Part shown: positions 23,678 through 35,835 of the stretch, in pieces
How positions within the stretch are numbered: the first letter of the stretch is position 1
Layout of the letters: every line of letters starts with the position of its first letter
NCBI RefSeq assembly: GCF_042453785.1
Contig: NC_091677.1
Coordinates: 4,683,501 to 4,747,500 of the forward strand
Source of the DNA: Malus domestica
Taxonomy: Eukaryota > Streptophyta > Magnoliopsida > Rosales > Rosaceae
Length of the DNA: 64,000 nucleotides
Direction: 5' to 3'
The notes under the pieces: model-generated
Seen by the model: the letters and a program-made list of their open reading frames with translations, nothing else
Database searches by the model: none
What the model was told of the DNA's origin: nothing
Translations under genes and position numbers: made by a program

Positions 23678-24820
23678 ATGATTAAGAGTCCCATTACTGA
23701 AGCAGATTTGCAAGAAGCAGGAGCTGGCAGTTCAAGTCGTGATGACGAAGCCAATAAAGTTTCATCAAACCCTAATTTATCTCGTCCATCAACTCCATGG
23801 CTAAGGTTGAAGGACCCAAGGATTGTGCGTGTGTCCCGAGCTTTTGGAGGGAAGGACAGGCATAGCAAGGTTTGCACCATAAGAGGACTTCGAGATCGGC
23901 GGGTGAGGCTATCGGTACCTACTGCAATCCAATTGTATGATCTTCAAGAAAGGCTTGGTCTTAACCAGCCTAGCAAGGTTGTCGATTGGTTGCTTGATGC
24001 CGCAAAGCATGAAATCGATGAACTTCCTCCGCTGCCAATGCCATCACCTGGGAGTTTTGGTCTAAATCATCCATCATTAGGGCTCACTTCATCTCATGGT
24101 GACCAAACCAATGCTCATGCTCAGTTATCTCATAATCATAGTGGAGAAGGCCCTAGCAGTGGAATAGATAGATCAAATTTTTGGCCTACTGATTCGGATG
24201 CTCTTTGGCGAGCAAAGTCGAAAGAAATTGTAAGAGCCACAAGAAATGAGGACGAGGGAAATCAGAAAGATAATCTTGGAATATCAGATGATCAAGAACA
24301 AGCAGGCAATAATGTTGATGGTAATTCATCAAACACGTTCTTGAGAAGTAATACCAACCCTCCATTCTTTCCAGGTCTTCTGAATAGTTCTACGAATATG
24401 CCTTATGCTTATCATAATTGGGATCATTCTCATCAGACTTCAAATTTTCCACTATCTCAATTAGGAAGCCATGGATTCCAATCCCAAACTACAGATCTCC
24501 ACAATTTCCTTAATGTTCTCTCGTTGCCATCCACATTGTCTTTATCAACGACACAATCTTATTTTCCTTCGCATAACACAGCGGCTACAGGAGAGCTGGA
24601 TCCAAGACAATTCAACCACTTGCAAATGCTAAACTCTAGTAGTAGTACTAGTACTTCACAAAACCTATTGCCCAATTTTCTTTCTACACCAGCTCTATAC
24701 CCTAGTAGCCAAACTCTGAGAGCACCCCATTTGAGTATGGTGACTAAGCTTGTGCATTCTTCAGACAACAATGGCAGTGGTCATCACCCAAATAAAAATC
24801 AGGAGCCTCCGTCTCGATGA
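23678..24820 (+). CDS. CIN-class TCP transcription factor (TCP5/13/17-like)
   Basis: This intronless frame encodes 380 residues. The TCP bHLH-like DNA-binding domain spans about residues 58-115: basic region [20 protein letters not shown], helix I ([16 protein letters not shown]), then loop and helix II ([17 protein letters not shown]). The basic region is of the class II type. The preceding [19 protein letters not shown] and following DELPPLP are typical of the TCP5/TCP13/TCP17 subclade, which shapes leaf and petal growth and shade responses. I see no miR319-like target in the 3' half, as expected for this subclade. The C-terminal two thirds is Ser/Asn/His-rich and likely disordered activation sequence. 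The ATG at 23678 is preceded by stops in frame, and a leader intron may end near 23530. Subclade assignment is by motif memory. Confidence 0.92.
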   Translation: MIKSPITEADLQEAGAGSSSRDDEANKVSSNPNLSRPSTPWLRLKDPRIVRVSRAFGGKDRHSKVCTIRGLRDRRVRLSVPTAIQLYDLQERLGLNQPSKVVDWLLDAAKHEIDELPPLPMPSPGSFGLNHPSLGLTSSHGDQTNAHAQLSHNHSGEGPSSGIDRSNFWPTDSDALWRAKSKEIVRATRNEDEGNQKDNLGISDDQEQAGNNVDGNSSNTFLRSNTNPPFFPGLLNSSTNMPYAYHNWDHSHQTSNFPLSQLGSHGFQSQTTDLHNFLNVLSLPSTLSLSTTQSYFPSHNTAATGELDPRQFNHLQMLNSSSSTSTSQNLLPNFLSTPALYPSSQTLRAPHLSMVTKLVHSSDNNGSGHHPNKNQEPPSR

Positions 24821-27560
24821 TGCGTAGCTGATGCTTTTAATTCAAAGACTCATGAAAGCCTAAGCTTGCTTTATGTCTCAGATTGGTCGTCTTTTGTAAA
24901 TGGGAGCTAGGTTTAGTGCAGACAAAGGTACAAACACACATCGTACTTTACCGGGTTTAGTCGGTTTACTTAATGTCCATTTCAGATTAAAGATACCACA
25001 TATGATTTGATTTCCTACTTAATTTTGGTTTATATTATGCGACATTTGCATTTAAATTAAAGTAAAAAGAAAGAGTTTTCGAGCATAAATTTGATTGAAG
25101 CATTGTTAATGGTGTGAAGCTACATCGTACATTCATTATTCATTTTTAATTGAATCTTGTTAGTTAGATTTCGGGGTGTATGCTACGTTGTTAGTTAGAG
25201 ACAAATACGTTTTTTATAACTAATTTATATGCCAATGGGAATGTGCGCCATGGCATTCTCTCCTTGGAAATGGTCTTATACAACTTCATGAGATTGTTCT
25301 CTGTAACTATCATTAATTTTTCTCTCTAACTAGCTAGCAACTGCAAACAAAGATTATTTACCAAAAAAAAAAAAATAACTGCAAACAAAGATTTAAAACC
25401 CGAGAGAGAGAGAGAGAGAGAGAGATTGTAGGAGGTGTGACCTGAAATGTGTCTAAGCTTGCTTTCTTTTTAATTTCTGCTAGACATCAGGCAGGACTGC
25501 AAACATGAAAGGATGGAGTGAATGTAATAGTGTACGTTATTACCTGTTGAATAGGCTTCTGAAGAGAAGGAGGTAAAGTGAGAGAGAGAGATTGTAGGAG
25601 GTGTGACCTGAAATGTGTCTAAGCTTGCTTTCTTTTTAATTTCTGCTAGACATCAGGCAGGACTGCAAACATGAAAGGATGGAGTGAATGTAATAGTGTA
25701 CGTTATTACCAGTTGAATAGGCTTCTGAAGAGAAGGAGGTAAAGTAAGTACGAAGATAGCAGCCTGCAGGCTTTAATTAATTAACGACCTAGAGTGAGGC
25801 GCATTATGAGAGGGATAGTTGAGAGCATAGCTAGTGTCAAAATCACATACACAAGATCCAACAACATAATTATATATATGTATGCTAGTTATATAGCTAA
25901 GGGTTATGAGTGTTTTGTGTTGATTATTACCTATATGTTGGAGTACTAGTGCAGATAATTTGAATCTGGTATTAAAAGAATATCAATTTTAATTTTAGTT
26001 ACTTATACATATTGTTATTATCGCATACTGTCTTTGTTTTTTGTTGTAAGCGACTGAAGTGGTGTGCTTGAATATAACCAGTTTATATTTAACCCCATCT
26101 TGGTAGTTTCTAGTCCACCGTCAAGAAACAAGTAAAGTCCTTAACATGCAAGGCATTAATAAGAACCAAACTTGGCACAATCCTTTATAAAAGAAGTTTT
26201 ATTACTTGTGGTGCAAGAACTCAATATACATACAATCTGTTCTAAAAACCTTTCTGTTGGCAGAAGCCAACGTACGTTTGATAATCAACAAACCAAAAGA
26301 TTCACTAAGCCTCTTCAAAGGTCAAATTGTGAAGCCTATATATACCAACTGAGAAGGCATTTCCCTTTCTACAATACACTCGTGTATGAGATGCACTAGT
26401 GTTTGAACGGCTAGATTGAGATTGTCAAAATCCAAAGAAAGTAGAGAAAGAAAAAGGGTATGCATAAACCATTCCATTTCTACAATAACTTGTGTATGAG
26501 ATGCAGTGTCTGAACGGTTAGATTAAAATTCTCAAAATCGAACTATTCAATGCACTAGAATATAGGATCCACGGGTGCATTGTAGAATTTTCACCATAAC
26601 ACGATATACATGTTTGTGTATGAATTGGTTAGTTAAGATAAAGGCCTTCATCACGAGTGGATGAGCAGTACTGCAAGTAGTTAGAACTGCAAAAGCTTTA
26701 TGTGTTGCCTCCCTGATTAATTTGTTTTACATCGATATCATAGTTCAGTACTTTACAGGAGGTGCAGGACAGTGGTAGCACTGCTCCATGCAGATGTCGC
26801 ATGATAACCAAGAAAAGAGGATTTACCAAACAAAACAAATAAAATTACAAAACCTAGAGAAGTGAAGTCGATCTGGTCATTTCTGGCAAAGCAGTAGTAA
26901 AAGAAAAATAACTCGTACTTCCCGTTCTTTCTGTTCTTTCTATAGTTCCCGTGAATCCAAAACCATTCATACTTTTTGATCTTGTTTCGTCAATCTCGCG
27001 TCACTGGTCGTCAAGTTTTGATTTGTTTTTTTTCTTTTATCATAGTTCACATCTTTCTACCCTAGTAGTGTTGGTGAGAATTTGAAGGCAAAATTGCAGT
27101 TTTTCCTCGGTACAACATGCATTGAGTGTCATTCCACAATTGACCGTCTTAGAACAAATTCAACCTTTTAATCCAACAATTTAAAAAACGTTGGCACTTA
27201 GTGCTTGTAGGTACCGAAAAAAAATCAACAAAATTGGCTTTATTAACAATTGTTCAAACGACTTAAAATTGGTGGCTAATGATTCCGGAATTTGATCCAA
27301 CTAGCTTACAAAAACGTCAGCACTTAGTGCGTGTGGCTTTATCAACAATCAGAGCACAAATTAGTCGATGATCAAATGAGTTATGAATTTATTAAAATGA
27401 TTTCCGCACTCATCTTTCTTTATCCTATATTTTTGGTTGACAGGTTGAATAAATAACAAAAACGATGAGAAAGAACGCAGGAGGATAAAATGAGAGCGAA
27501 AATTAGTACTCAATTTATTTAATGGCAGCTTTTTATGAGTAAAAACAAGTAATTAGAAAA
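24821..27560. other. Intergenic region between TCP and TAF8
   Basis: The first part is TCP 3' UTR. The stretch holds a 166-bp tandem duplication (25414-25745). It also has a weak repeated pair at about 26370-26440 and 26478-26545 (sharing GTGTATGAGATGCA) and another short pair (CACTTAGTGC) at 27196 and 27318. No other gene is seen. Confidence 0.5.
25414..25745. repeat. 166-bp tandem direct duplication
   Basis: Copies 25414-25579 and 25580-25745 are nearly identical; I noticed one difference (CCTGTTG versus CCAGTTG). Each begins with a (GA)n tract and ends GGAGGTAAAGT. The GA tract at the left (25402-25424) probably seeded unequal exchange or slippage. Confidence 0.95.
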
Positions 27561-28404
27561 CTCATCAACAAGAACGAAACTCATAAAAAAACGACAAGTC
27601 GTACAAAAGCCTCTCTCTCCCTCTCTCTCTCCCGTTCGATTCCCTTCTTCTCGTTCGCAAGTATTGACAAACTTGAAAGCTCCCAAACTCCCATTCAAGA
27701 TTCAACGTCCCTCTCGATCCAGAGGTTTTTCTAGGGTTTAGCCCAATCCCAAACTTCAACCTCTCTCTTTTTTTTGCTTTTGCTCGTTCGCAAATCGGAT
27801 CGAATGGTGGTACGAGAGCCGCCGTATCTCTGAGCTCAGCCTCTGCTCGCCGGTGATTCTATTGGATCGTAAAAGCGTGGATTTCACCGGTAAGCCTCCG
27901 CCTCAAAGTTTCGCTCTTTCTTTCGCTTCCGCCTATTTTTCAACTCCGTTGGTTTGATTTCAATTCCTAGTTAGAAGTTTCAGGGTTTGCTTTTCTGCTC
28001 GAGAAAGCTCCAGAAAATTAAGCTTTGATCCATTTGGTTTCTTTATCTATTTCCAATTTTTTAAATAATTTGCAACGGCTGGTAGTTCCATTGATTGAAA
28101 GCTCCCTTTTGCTGAGAAAAGATTTCCTAAACGAAACGAAAAAAAAAGTCAAATCTTTGTATCAGGACCAGCTCAGTGAAGTTCTTTTTCCATTTTTCGT
28201 ATTTGTATTCGGGTTTTCTTGTCTGTGTAGGGATAAGTTTTTTCCTATTTTGAATCTTATGTTGTTTTTACTTGCATTTTCGTAGGGAAAGACGGAGGCA
28301 TCGATGATTTATTGCGGGTAGATAATGTGGGTTTAAGAGGACTTTCACCAAGAATGTTGGTTTTGAATGTACTGCTTTGGGTGGCCTGATATGAGGGGTT
28401 GAAT
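27560..28404 (+). promoter_or_regulatory. TAF8 leader with 5' UTR intron and four short uORFs
   Basis: A CT-rich probable first exon ends at 27890, with a consensus donor (GTAAGC at 27891). A consensus acceptor ends at 28285 (TTTTCGTAG). The second leader segment, 28286-28404, holds four complete mini-ORFs before the main ATG: 28304-28321 (MIYCG), 28325-28336 (MWV), 28354-28389 (11 codons, MLVLNVLLWVA) and 28391-28402 (MRG). The last ends two bases before the main start. The arrangement should depress translation or require reinitiation; this is inferred. Confidence 0.65.
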
Positions 28405-29538
28405 ATGACCAATGGGGGTGGGGAGAGTGGAAGAGAGCATGAACAACACAATAGAATGCAGAGCATATCGAGCGGTGATGAATTTGCAAAATCAATTGCG
28501 AAGATTGCTGTAGTGCAAGTATGTGAGATAGTGGGGTTTCAGACATTCCAGTTGTCTGCTCTCGAAACACTCTCTGATGTTGCTGTTCAGTACATTCATA
28601 ACATCGGGAAGACTGCGCATTTATATGCTAATTTAGCTGGAAGAGTGGAATGTAATGTTTTTGATATCATTCAAGGGTTGGAAGATTTGGGCGTGGTGCA
28701 GGGATTTATAGGTGCTTCAGACGTTGATCATTGTCTTGCAAGTTCGGGGACGGTTAGGGAAATTGCTCAGTATGTTGCTGAAACTGAGCATATTCCATTT
28801 GCCTACTCTATTCCTCAATTCCCAGTTGTTAAGGACCGAAAGCTGACTCCTAGTTTTTGGCAAAGAGGGGTAGAGACGCCTGGAGAGCATATACCTAGTT
28901 GGTTGCCTGCTTTTCCTGAATCCCATACATATGCTCAGTCACCAATATCCAATGAGAGAGCTATAGAACCTCACACTGATATGATTGAGCAAGAAAAACA
29001 ACAGAGAAATGTGGAGCGGTCTCTGTACAATTTGCAGCGGAGGCTTTTATACAATGGGTTGGAGGGACCTTCTGTTGGCCCTGAAGATGCTGATAAGGCA
29101 AAACAAGCAAGAGAAAGTAACCCTTTTCTTGCTACACCTCTGCAATATGGGGAGACAGAAATATCTCATGTTGCTCTTCCAGCTAAACTTTCAAGTGAAG
29201 CCACAGCACGAATTGTTGTTGCTGAGAACCATGTCCTGAATCAGTCTTCACTGCTGGAGACCTTTGCTCCAGCTATTGAAGCAGTGAAGAGTGGATCGTG
29301 TGAATCAGAGGAGGGGGGGAAAGAGATTCTTTTGAGCAGGAGACCAATTGTGCAATTTAAGGTTGGAACCGCGAAGAAGTCCTTTGATACTAGGTTTCAT
29401 TTGAGCCCACAAAACAAGGGTTTTCAGAAAACTGATTCCTGGTTTGAAAGAGAAAATGAGAAGGATGTAAAGAAAAGGAGGGCTGAGAAGATTCTGAAGG
29501 ATTCCATGGAAAACCAAGAGGAGCTTGCGGAGTTGTAA
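28405..29538 (+). CDS. TAF8: TFIID subunit 8 (TAF8)
   Basis: The protein (377 residues from the ATG at 28405, MTNGGGESGRE) is a plant TAF8, a nuclear subunit of the general transcription factor TFIID that pairs with TAF10 through a histone fold. Residues about 26-98 form the bromodomain-associated histone fold (FAKSIAKIAVVQVCEIVGF, then LETLSDVAVQYI and GRVECNVFDIIQGLEDL). The conserved TAF8 C-domain signature IPSWLPAFPESHTY is at about 163-176. The tail is charged and disordered. The frame extends two codons further upstream only through a TTG, so 28405 is the real start. The coding region is a single exon; the intron is in the leader. It is convergent with the LONGIFOLIA-like gene, with about 820 bp between stop codons. 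Confidence 0.92.
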   Translation: MTNGGGESGREHEQHNRMQSISSGDEFAKSIAKIAVVQVCEIVGFQTFQLSALETLSDVAVQYIHNIGKTAHLYANLAGRVECNVFDIIQGLEDLGVVQGFIGASDVDHCLASSGTVREIAQYVAETEHIPFAYSIPQFPVVKDRKLTPSFWQRGVETPGEHIPSWLPAFPESHTYAQSPISNERAIEPHTDMIEQEKQQRNVERSLYNLQRRLLYNGLEGPSVGPEDADKAKQARESNPFLATPLQYGETEISHVALPAKLSSEATARIVVAENHVLNQSSLLETFAPAIEAVKSGSCESEEGGKEILLSRRPIVQFKVGTAKKSFDTRFHLSPQNKGFQKTDSWFERENEKDVKKRRAEKILKDSMENQEELAEL

Positions 29539-30361
29539 ATTAGGTTGTTTTTCGACTAGAATTCGTACACTTGTTTTAGGATACTAGCAGTGGAAGCGGG
29601 CTCGCATGGTGTTGTCTGCATCTGGACATTGTAGAATGGATATTACACAATTCTGGAGGGAATTTTCCCACTTTAACAAGTTTAAAGGTATGTTAGTGTC
29701 AGTTGCAGTGATACACCCAGTTAATGATTATTTCTAATTCAAATTCTTTTGTTTTCGTTATTTAGTGGTTCTACTCTGAATGCGCGCACAAGTATTATTC
29801 CTCATCTGTTGTGTACTTTGTTGCTATATCAATATGTAAACGGAAGAGAGTCAAATTTATGTTTAGTTTCATAATTATAGACTAATAAAAGGTTAATGTG
29901 TTTTCCAGTTCAATAAATTGTGCATAACTGGAACAAGAAATTGGAAGGGAAATATGCATACACCATAATTGTATTATAGATCTATGTCCTCTATCAAAGG
30001 TTTACATGTTAGAGAATAGCTGAAATTTTACCAGTAGTTATTTGTGGCTTTACAGAAGATAAAACTAAAGGATTATTGTGAAATGTATATAAAATACTCC
30101 CCCCTCTCCTGTTCTTTCCAACCAAAGCTGGAAAAGAAAAACAAAAGAAGAAAAGGACATCAAGGAAACAATTAAGACTTAGAACAATTCTTTTAGAAGA
30201 AAAAAATCAATGTTATCAACTGCTCCTTGGCAAGCCTGCAATACCTACCAGACTAATTATGCAAACCAGCTACGTCACCACCGCTCAAAACTTCAGAAAT
30301 GATGCTTCACAAACTACCTTCCTCGTCATCCAAGCGGCAGTTTGAGTTTTTGAAATCAATG

Positions 30362-33300
30362 TTAGCACAGCCCCTTCCCAGAAAACAGTTGCCTGCAATG
30401 CCCACCAGACCAACCATGCAGGCTAATTGAATCACCATTCACAATTTCATTTATCAAATCTTTAAAGATCAATCGCTCAACATCCAACACTACACCTGGA
30501 ATTTCACTGTCACACTCTGTCCAATTCTTTGCTTGATCCGTGAAATCTTCCAACAAGATGTTTCTCAAACTTTCATCCTCGTCATCCAGGCTGCCATTCA
30601 AGTTCTTTCTTTGTAGCTGATCAACCTCTGAACACAATTCTTTCAGAAGCTGCTGGCTTCTTGGTTCCCAATCTGCCAGCTTGTGTGGTGGGAACCACTG
30701 CTTCAAAGAATCTTCCACCACTAGTTTTTGAACAAGGAATTCATTAATGACCTCAAATACTAGTTTTCTTTGAAGTTTCTCATCAGGTTTGGGCTGGAGA
30801 TCAGAAGGCATTGTATTTGTTCTGATATCTTCCAGTGCAAGGAACAAATTAGGGTTGATCAGGTGGTCTGATGTGTGGAGCTCACTGGTTGTCCAGGGAG
30901 ATTCGAGATATTCCAGAATACCTGATGCCAGCAATATTTCTGAAATGTACATGTGGTCTGGATTTGTACTGTCACAGAGGGGACCAGTGATGGGGTCCTC
31001 GTGTGTCCTGCTCATGCATCGATGATTCTGAATCAGGTTCTCTAATCTTTTATGATCAATTTCTGCCCCAGGACTGGGCATTGTGTTGTTGGATAACAGA
31101 GATTGGTTCATTGGGTCATACCCTACTATATCCAAAATTTGTGCTTCATCGTCTGCAGCAAGAAATTTGAGGAAATTTAGTATAAACGAGTCTTGCATTC
31201 TATACCACATATAAGGGATCAGTTGCACAAGAACTATACCTTTGAAGGCATTTGATATCTTCTTCACTGGAGATGGTGAGTCATCCCGATAGAATGTAGA
31301 ATCAAGAACAGAGACAGGGCTTGGTTGTTCAGAGGAAGCTTTCCTAGTTTCTGCCGTTGACCTATCATCAATCAACCCCACTGCTGGGTGCTGTGGGAAA
31401 GAAAACAGAACATCTGTCAACCCAGATAAGAAATAACTTACAGGAATGAATGAGAAGTGGGACACCCTTACCTTTATTTTTTGGTTATGCTGCTGGAAAT
31501 GCGTGCCTGTGATCCTATCTGATTCGTGAACGCTTGTGGCTGTGTCTGTGTGCGAGGTCAAGCTGATGGTGCTTCCAGATTGCTGTGAAGTGGAATCATC
31601 GTGATGACTCATCCCTCTCATCTTGGTGCTAGTCTCCCTCAGTTGCGCATTACTTTGATGCAAACTGGGTGTCTTATGCCCAAGTTTTCTACCTGGGGTG
31701 GTTGCTTCTAATGACTGCCTAGTGTGTTGTCTTCTGGTCATGCTTGAATTCAATGATGGCGTGCTTGGAGGAGATTGCTTTTCCAATCCAAGTCTTCTCT
31801 GTTGCATTTTCGGGCTAGTGATTTTTGAACTCCTACTTGAGCTGATGACTTGTTCTTCACTCATAGTTTGCGATGCCTTTGGTTTTTGTGCAGATTTCAA
31901 AGTTCTTGCGTTAGAATTATCACCAATGGAATGAAGGTGTCGATTGAAAGGATCTCTGACATGACTGTTCCTTGGTGTCGGATCTTTGGCTGTATTATTG
32001 TCGACCAATCCCTTTCTGTTATCACCAGGGTCACTAGTCCGAAGCTTCCGAAGACCTAACGTGTCATTCATGGAATCCACCATGGTAGCAGAGCTGTGGA
32101 TTTTATCAATGAGTTTAGCTGGTTTCATTATGACGATGGGTGATTTATAGCTCTTTGGAGATTGGGAACCCTTGGCCGTGGCAGGAACTGATATGTTACT
32201 TTGTAGATTTCTCTGGCTTGCTTTTACTGTGCTGTCAGAGGAAATGCTTTCGTTGCTTATTGGAGATGCAAAATTTAAGGCGTGATCCTTTCTTGTATCT
32301 GTCATTCCTTTCGTCTTCTGCATCGCTTCAAGTATTTGTTTAAGAGCTCTGAGATCCTTTCCTGATTTTTTAAACTCAAGATCTGCTAGCCTTTTCTCCA
32401 TTTCACCATATACTGAAGATGATGAGTTTGGAGCTTTTGTCGGTTCTTCTTGATGCTTGAAAGCTGATCGTTGAGAACCTTTGCTTCTGTGCGGCTGCCT
32501 CCAAGGAGCTGTTTCTATTGGAAACTTGGAATTCGAGGTGGGCTTCATGACTGAATCAGTACTTCTCCTCTGGGGTGAGCTGAAGTCTTTCTTGGCATTC
32601 GCAAGGAGTATTCCGGAAAAAATATCTTGCTTGTTTTCAGTGGTTGCTCTTGATGATCTTGAGAAGGGATCAGATCTATCAGATGTGCCAGTATTAATCA
32701 GCCTTAATGGACTATCAGTGGTTGACACGGAATCTGATAGATCCAGTCCCATCAACTTTGCAACTACATTAGACGGTCTTTTAGCGCTTCCAGGTTCATG
32801 CTGCAGGTCAAGCATTTTGTTGCTGTTCCCATATTCTCTCTGCAGATCCTTGATGAAGTAATTTGCTTTTGTTTCTGGGCTACAACCCCTCCTTATGGAA
32901 CGTTCTTTGCTGTCCAAAGAAAGCCTTGGGACTTCTTTGAGTTTTACGGTGGATTTTGATGCATCGCGTGACTCTCTTCCATCATAAGAGAACCTCCGAG
33001 CATCTTTTGGTACAAAACGTGTACCACCATCCTTCTCTTCATTTGAACTCCAAGGTGCGACCCGAAGCTTTCCAGGAACTTGAAATGACTCGTTACCACC
33101 AGAAAACCTGGTCTTGGTGGATTTTATTGGTGAAGGCCTCGGGGAGTCTATGTACTTCAATGCATGACCGGCTCCATCTTTAGATGCAGGTTTAACTGAA
33201 ATGCCACGGGCTTCTCTGTACATTGAGTCTTTGACAAGATCTTGCAGATCAACAGATCTCCGGCGTATGTGCATCAAAACATTTGGTTGGTTCAGAGATA

Positions 33301-34183
33301 GGTCCCGAGCGTGTTTGTCGTTGGAAATGGTTTGGCCGGACAAAGATGGTTCTTGCTCAGCTGCCTTTTGATGTTCAAGAGACGAAAAGCTAGATGAACA
33401 CGAAGAAGAAGCAACAGTGGTTTTCGATGATTCTGTGGAGTTTCGTTGTTTCTCTTTCACCGCCTTTTTTCGAATTTTTTCCTGCAAATTCCAAAATGCA
33501 TGTAATGAATGTTTCTCTTTAATCTAATCAAAAGATTGAGAGTCAGGCTTCTAATTAAACTTTAAGTCCGCTAATGTGATTAAGTGCTGAATTCTTACGG
33601 TAGCCTTCTGCACTGTTCTTGGTTCTACTGCGTGGTTGCAATTCTCACCTGAAAAAAACAAAAAGTAAAAACATATAAATAATGATACATGTATTATGAA
33701 ACTATAAATGCATATTAATAAAAAGAAAAATAAACATGTTATTAACAATTAGCTCAACGTTTAAGTAATAATTTTAATTTATAAAATTTAGTTTTCCGAG
33801 CATTATCTTTCTGTAAAAATATTTATTACTTAAATTTGATCAAATTCAAAGTCTTTACATTCATGAGCTGATGTAAATCATTCGCAAAAGGAAATAGCAA
33901 ATCAATAAGAATCCAACTTCTCCTCATTTACAAAACCAATGGATTTTTTATTTTTTACTAAAAGCACTTTTTCTAGAACTGCTTTGAGCTTAACTGCACT
34001 TCCAAGCAAATGGTAGAAATAAGAAATACCTGGAGGGAGTCTCTTGTGGTTCTGGCCATTGATACGCCTGCCGGCGAGGAAATGGTGGCGATCAAAGAGC
34101 TGAAAAATTCCACTCATGCACCCAATTTGCTTATGGAGATCCCGGTTCTCATCCTTTAGAGAATGCAGAATCTTTGCAGACAT
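30362..34183 (-). CDS. LNG: LONGIFOLIA / TON1-recruiting motif protein
   Basis: This is a LONGIFOLIA1/2 (TRM1/2) type protein of about 1,051 residues; family members recruit TON1 to microtubules and promote polar cell elongation. I assign five exons on the minus strand: 34183-34030, 33648-33599, 33481-31472, 31390-31240 and 31152-30362. All junctions are GT-AG and phases join cleanly (for example ...RLPPG joins ENCNHAVEPRTVQKAT, then EKIRKKAV). Landmarks are the N-terminus MSAKILHSLKDENRDLHKQ, the basic Ser-rich middle, SNVVAKLMGLD in the first third, and the conserved C-terminus DVERLIFKDLINEIV before SGGHCRQLF. The last two introns (81 and 87 bp) are multiples of three without stops, so unspliced RNA would still read through. 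Family assignment is firm; LNG1 versus LNG2 is not decided. Confidence 0.9.
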
Positions 34184-34950
34184 TCTTCACTTCCACCTCC
34201 TTCCCCTATTGCTTTACAAACCCACCAGCTCACACCTTTGAAACTTCCATTTCTGCAAATTCCGGGCAGCAAAACGCTTATAAATAATTGGTTTCAAGAA
34301 TTTTACACGACCCCAAAAAACATGCAGTTTCAAAAACGATACTGATTTTCTGTCTAGCCAAAAACAACAGATTTTTGTCTGAGTTTTGCTCGAGTCACCA
34401 TTCTTCTAGCTAGTTACATAAACGGCATTGAGTTTTTTTCTCACTATATATTAATAATCTTCTTTTTCTTGGATTTTCTCTAAAATTTTTGTATAGAACA
34501 AAAAGGAGAGAATAAGAGAGCAAGAATATGTAAGAAAAAAACATGTTAATTGATCAGAAAAAAGTCCCTTACCTATGGAATATATAAAAATAAATGAAAT
34601 TTTTGGGTTTCACAGAACAAGGGAGACAATATTCGACTGCAAAACCAAAAGGAACAAAAGAGACATATGGGAAGGGAGGGACCCAACACTCAACAATCAC
34701 CCACAGCAGCCCCACCTTCCAAGGAGTTGTAAGGAGTAAGGAGGATGACTACTATCTATCAAAGAATACTAGTGCGCTGGCCAGAGCAGACGGATTAAGT
34801 TCGGCAGACCCAAGAAGAAATGTCTTTTTATTTTTTCTTATCTTTTGGGTTTTCTCACACAGCACAAAAGAATAACTTGTCCTTTGGCTCTCTCTAGGGA
34901 AGGCAGGCATACACACACACACACACACACATAAGAGGGTTTGTGGTTGT
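34184..34950 (-). other. LONGIFOLIA leader and promoter region
   Basis: The sequence upstream of the LONGIFOLIA start is CT/AG-rich and ends in a (CA)n microsatellite at 34909-34932. Short frames here do not look like proteins. No TATA box could be fixed with confidence. Confidence 0.4.
34909..34932. repeat. (CA)n microsatellite
   Basis: About 12 AC units. Confidence 0.95.
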
Positions 34951-35835
34951 ATTTATTATATATGCTGTGCTCGATATCAGTTTGGCAAAGAATGAGAATT
35001 GGTGATTACCTTTTATATTATATCATGAGAGAGAAGTTTTTTGTGTCATTAAATTAATATTATAGTTTAATCTAAATTATCGAGAAAAGAATTCAAATTT
35101 AAGTACATAAGAGCACACTGTTTTAACTAATTTAACTACTCTTTATCAAAGAGCGAAATTCGAGTTTAAGTGCATACAATGAGAACACGATACTTTTGCT
35201 AATGTGATCACACCTAAATTTGTAGAAAGAGGCAGGATTTTAGAAACAAATTAAAATGAGAATTGCAGCTAGGATTATTTAAAGAAAATGACACAGTTTT
35301 CAGAACTTATAATTTAAAAAACATAAGAATTGGGATCTCAACCCTCTTAATTAAGTAATTCTTCAATGTTAGTTTTTCTCTATTAAAAGCAATTAGAAAT
35401 CATAAGTTAAGAAACAAGTGCCATATTGGGTAAGAATTAGTGCTTGTACAAGTGAGTCATTTACATTTAAAACCCCTAATAAAGAGAATTACGGTAATAA
35501 GATATGAGGAAGGAGAGGGTGGGAAAGAGGTTGGAGAGATCGATGTGAATCGGTGGGTCAGATCACAGATGTGGTTTGTTCAATTTTTCTCCCCACTTCC
35601 ATGTGTGTGGGTCTGGAAGGGCAGGACCTGTATCTACATAAGCATGTGGATTTGTCAGATGGTGGAAGAAATAAGAAAGTGGATTAATGTACTGGAAAGC
35701 AGCTTGCCAAGCCTAATAAAACCACATTTCCAGCCATTTCCCTAGCCAATTTACCAAGCTATCCTCCTCTGGATAATCTGAAACCCCTTGATGTTTCAAT
35801 GACAACTTGACATAGGAAACTACAAATTAAGTGAA

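Noticed and set aside
28025-28285. 86-residue frame upstream of TAF8
   Set aside because: It lies in a leader intron with good GT-AG borders and has poly-T-derived composition.
28399-28404. Two-codon extension of TAF8 to 28399
   Set aside because: The upstream codon is TTG; the first ATG in frame is 28405.
31698-33183. Several plus-strand frames of 69-126 residues
   Set aside because: They are shadows of the long LONGIFOLIA-like exon on the minus strand.
35440-35745. 101-residue plus frame with many Trp residues
   Set aside because: No recognised motif and no gene structure; probably non-coding purine-rich DNA.
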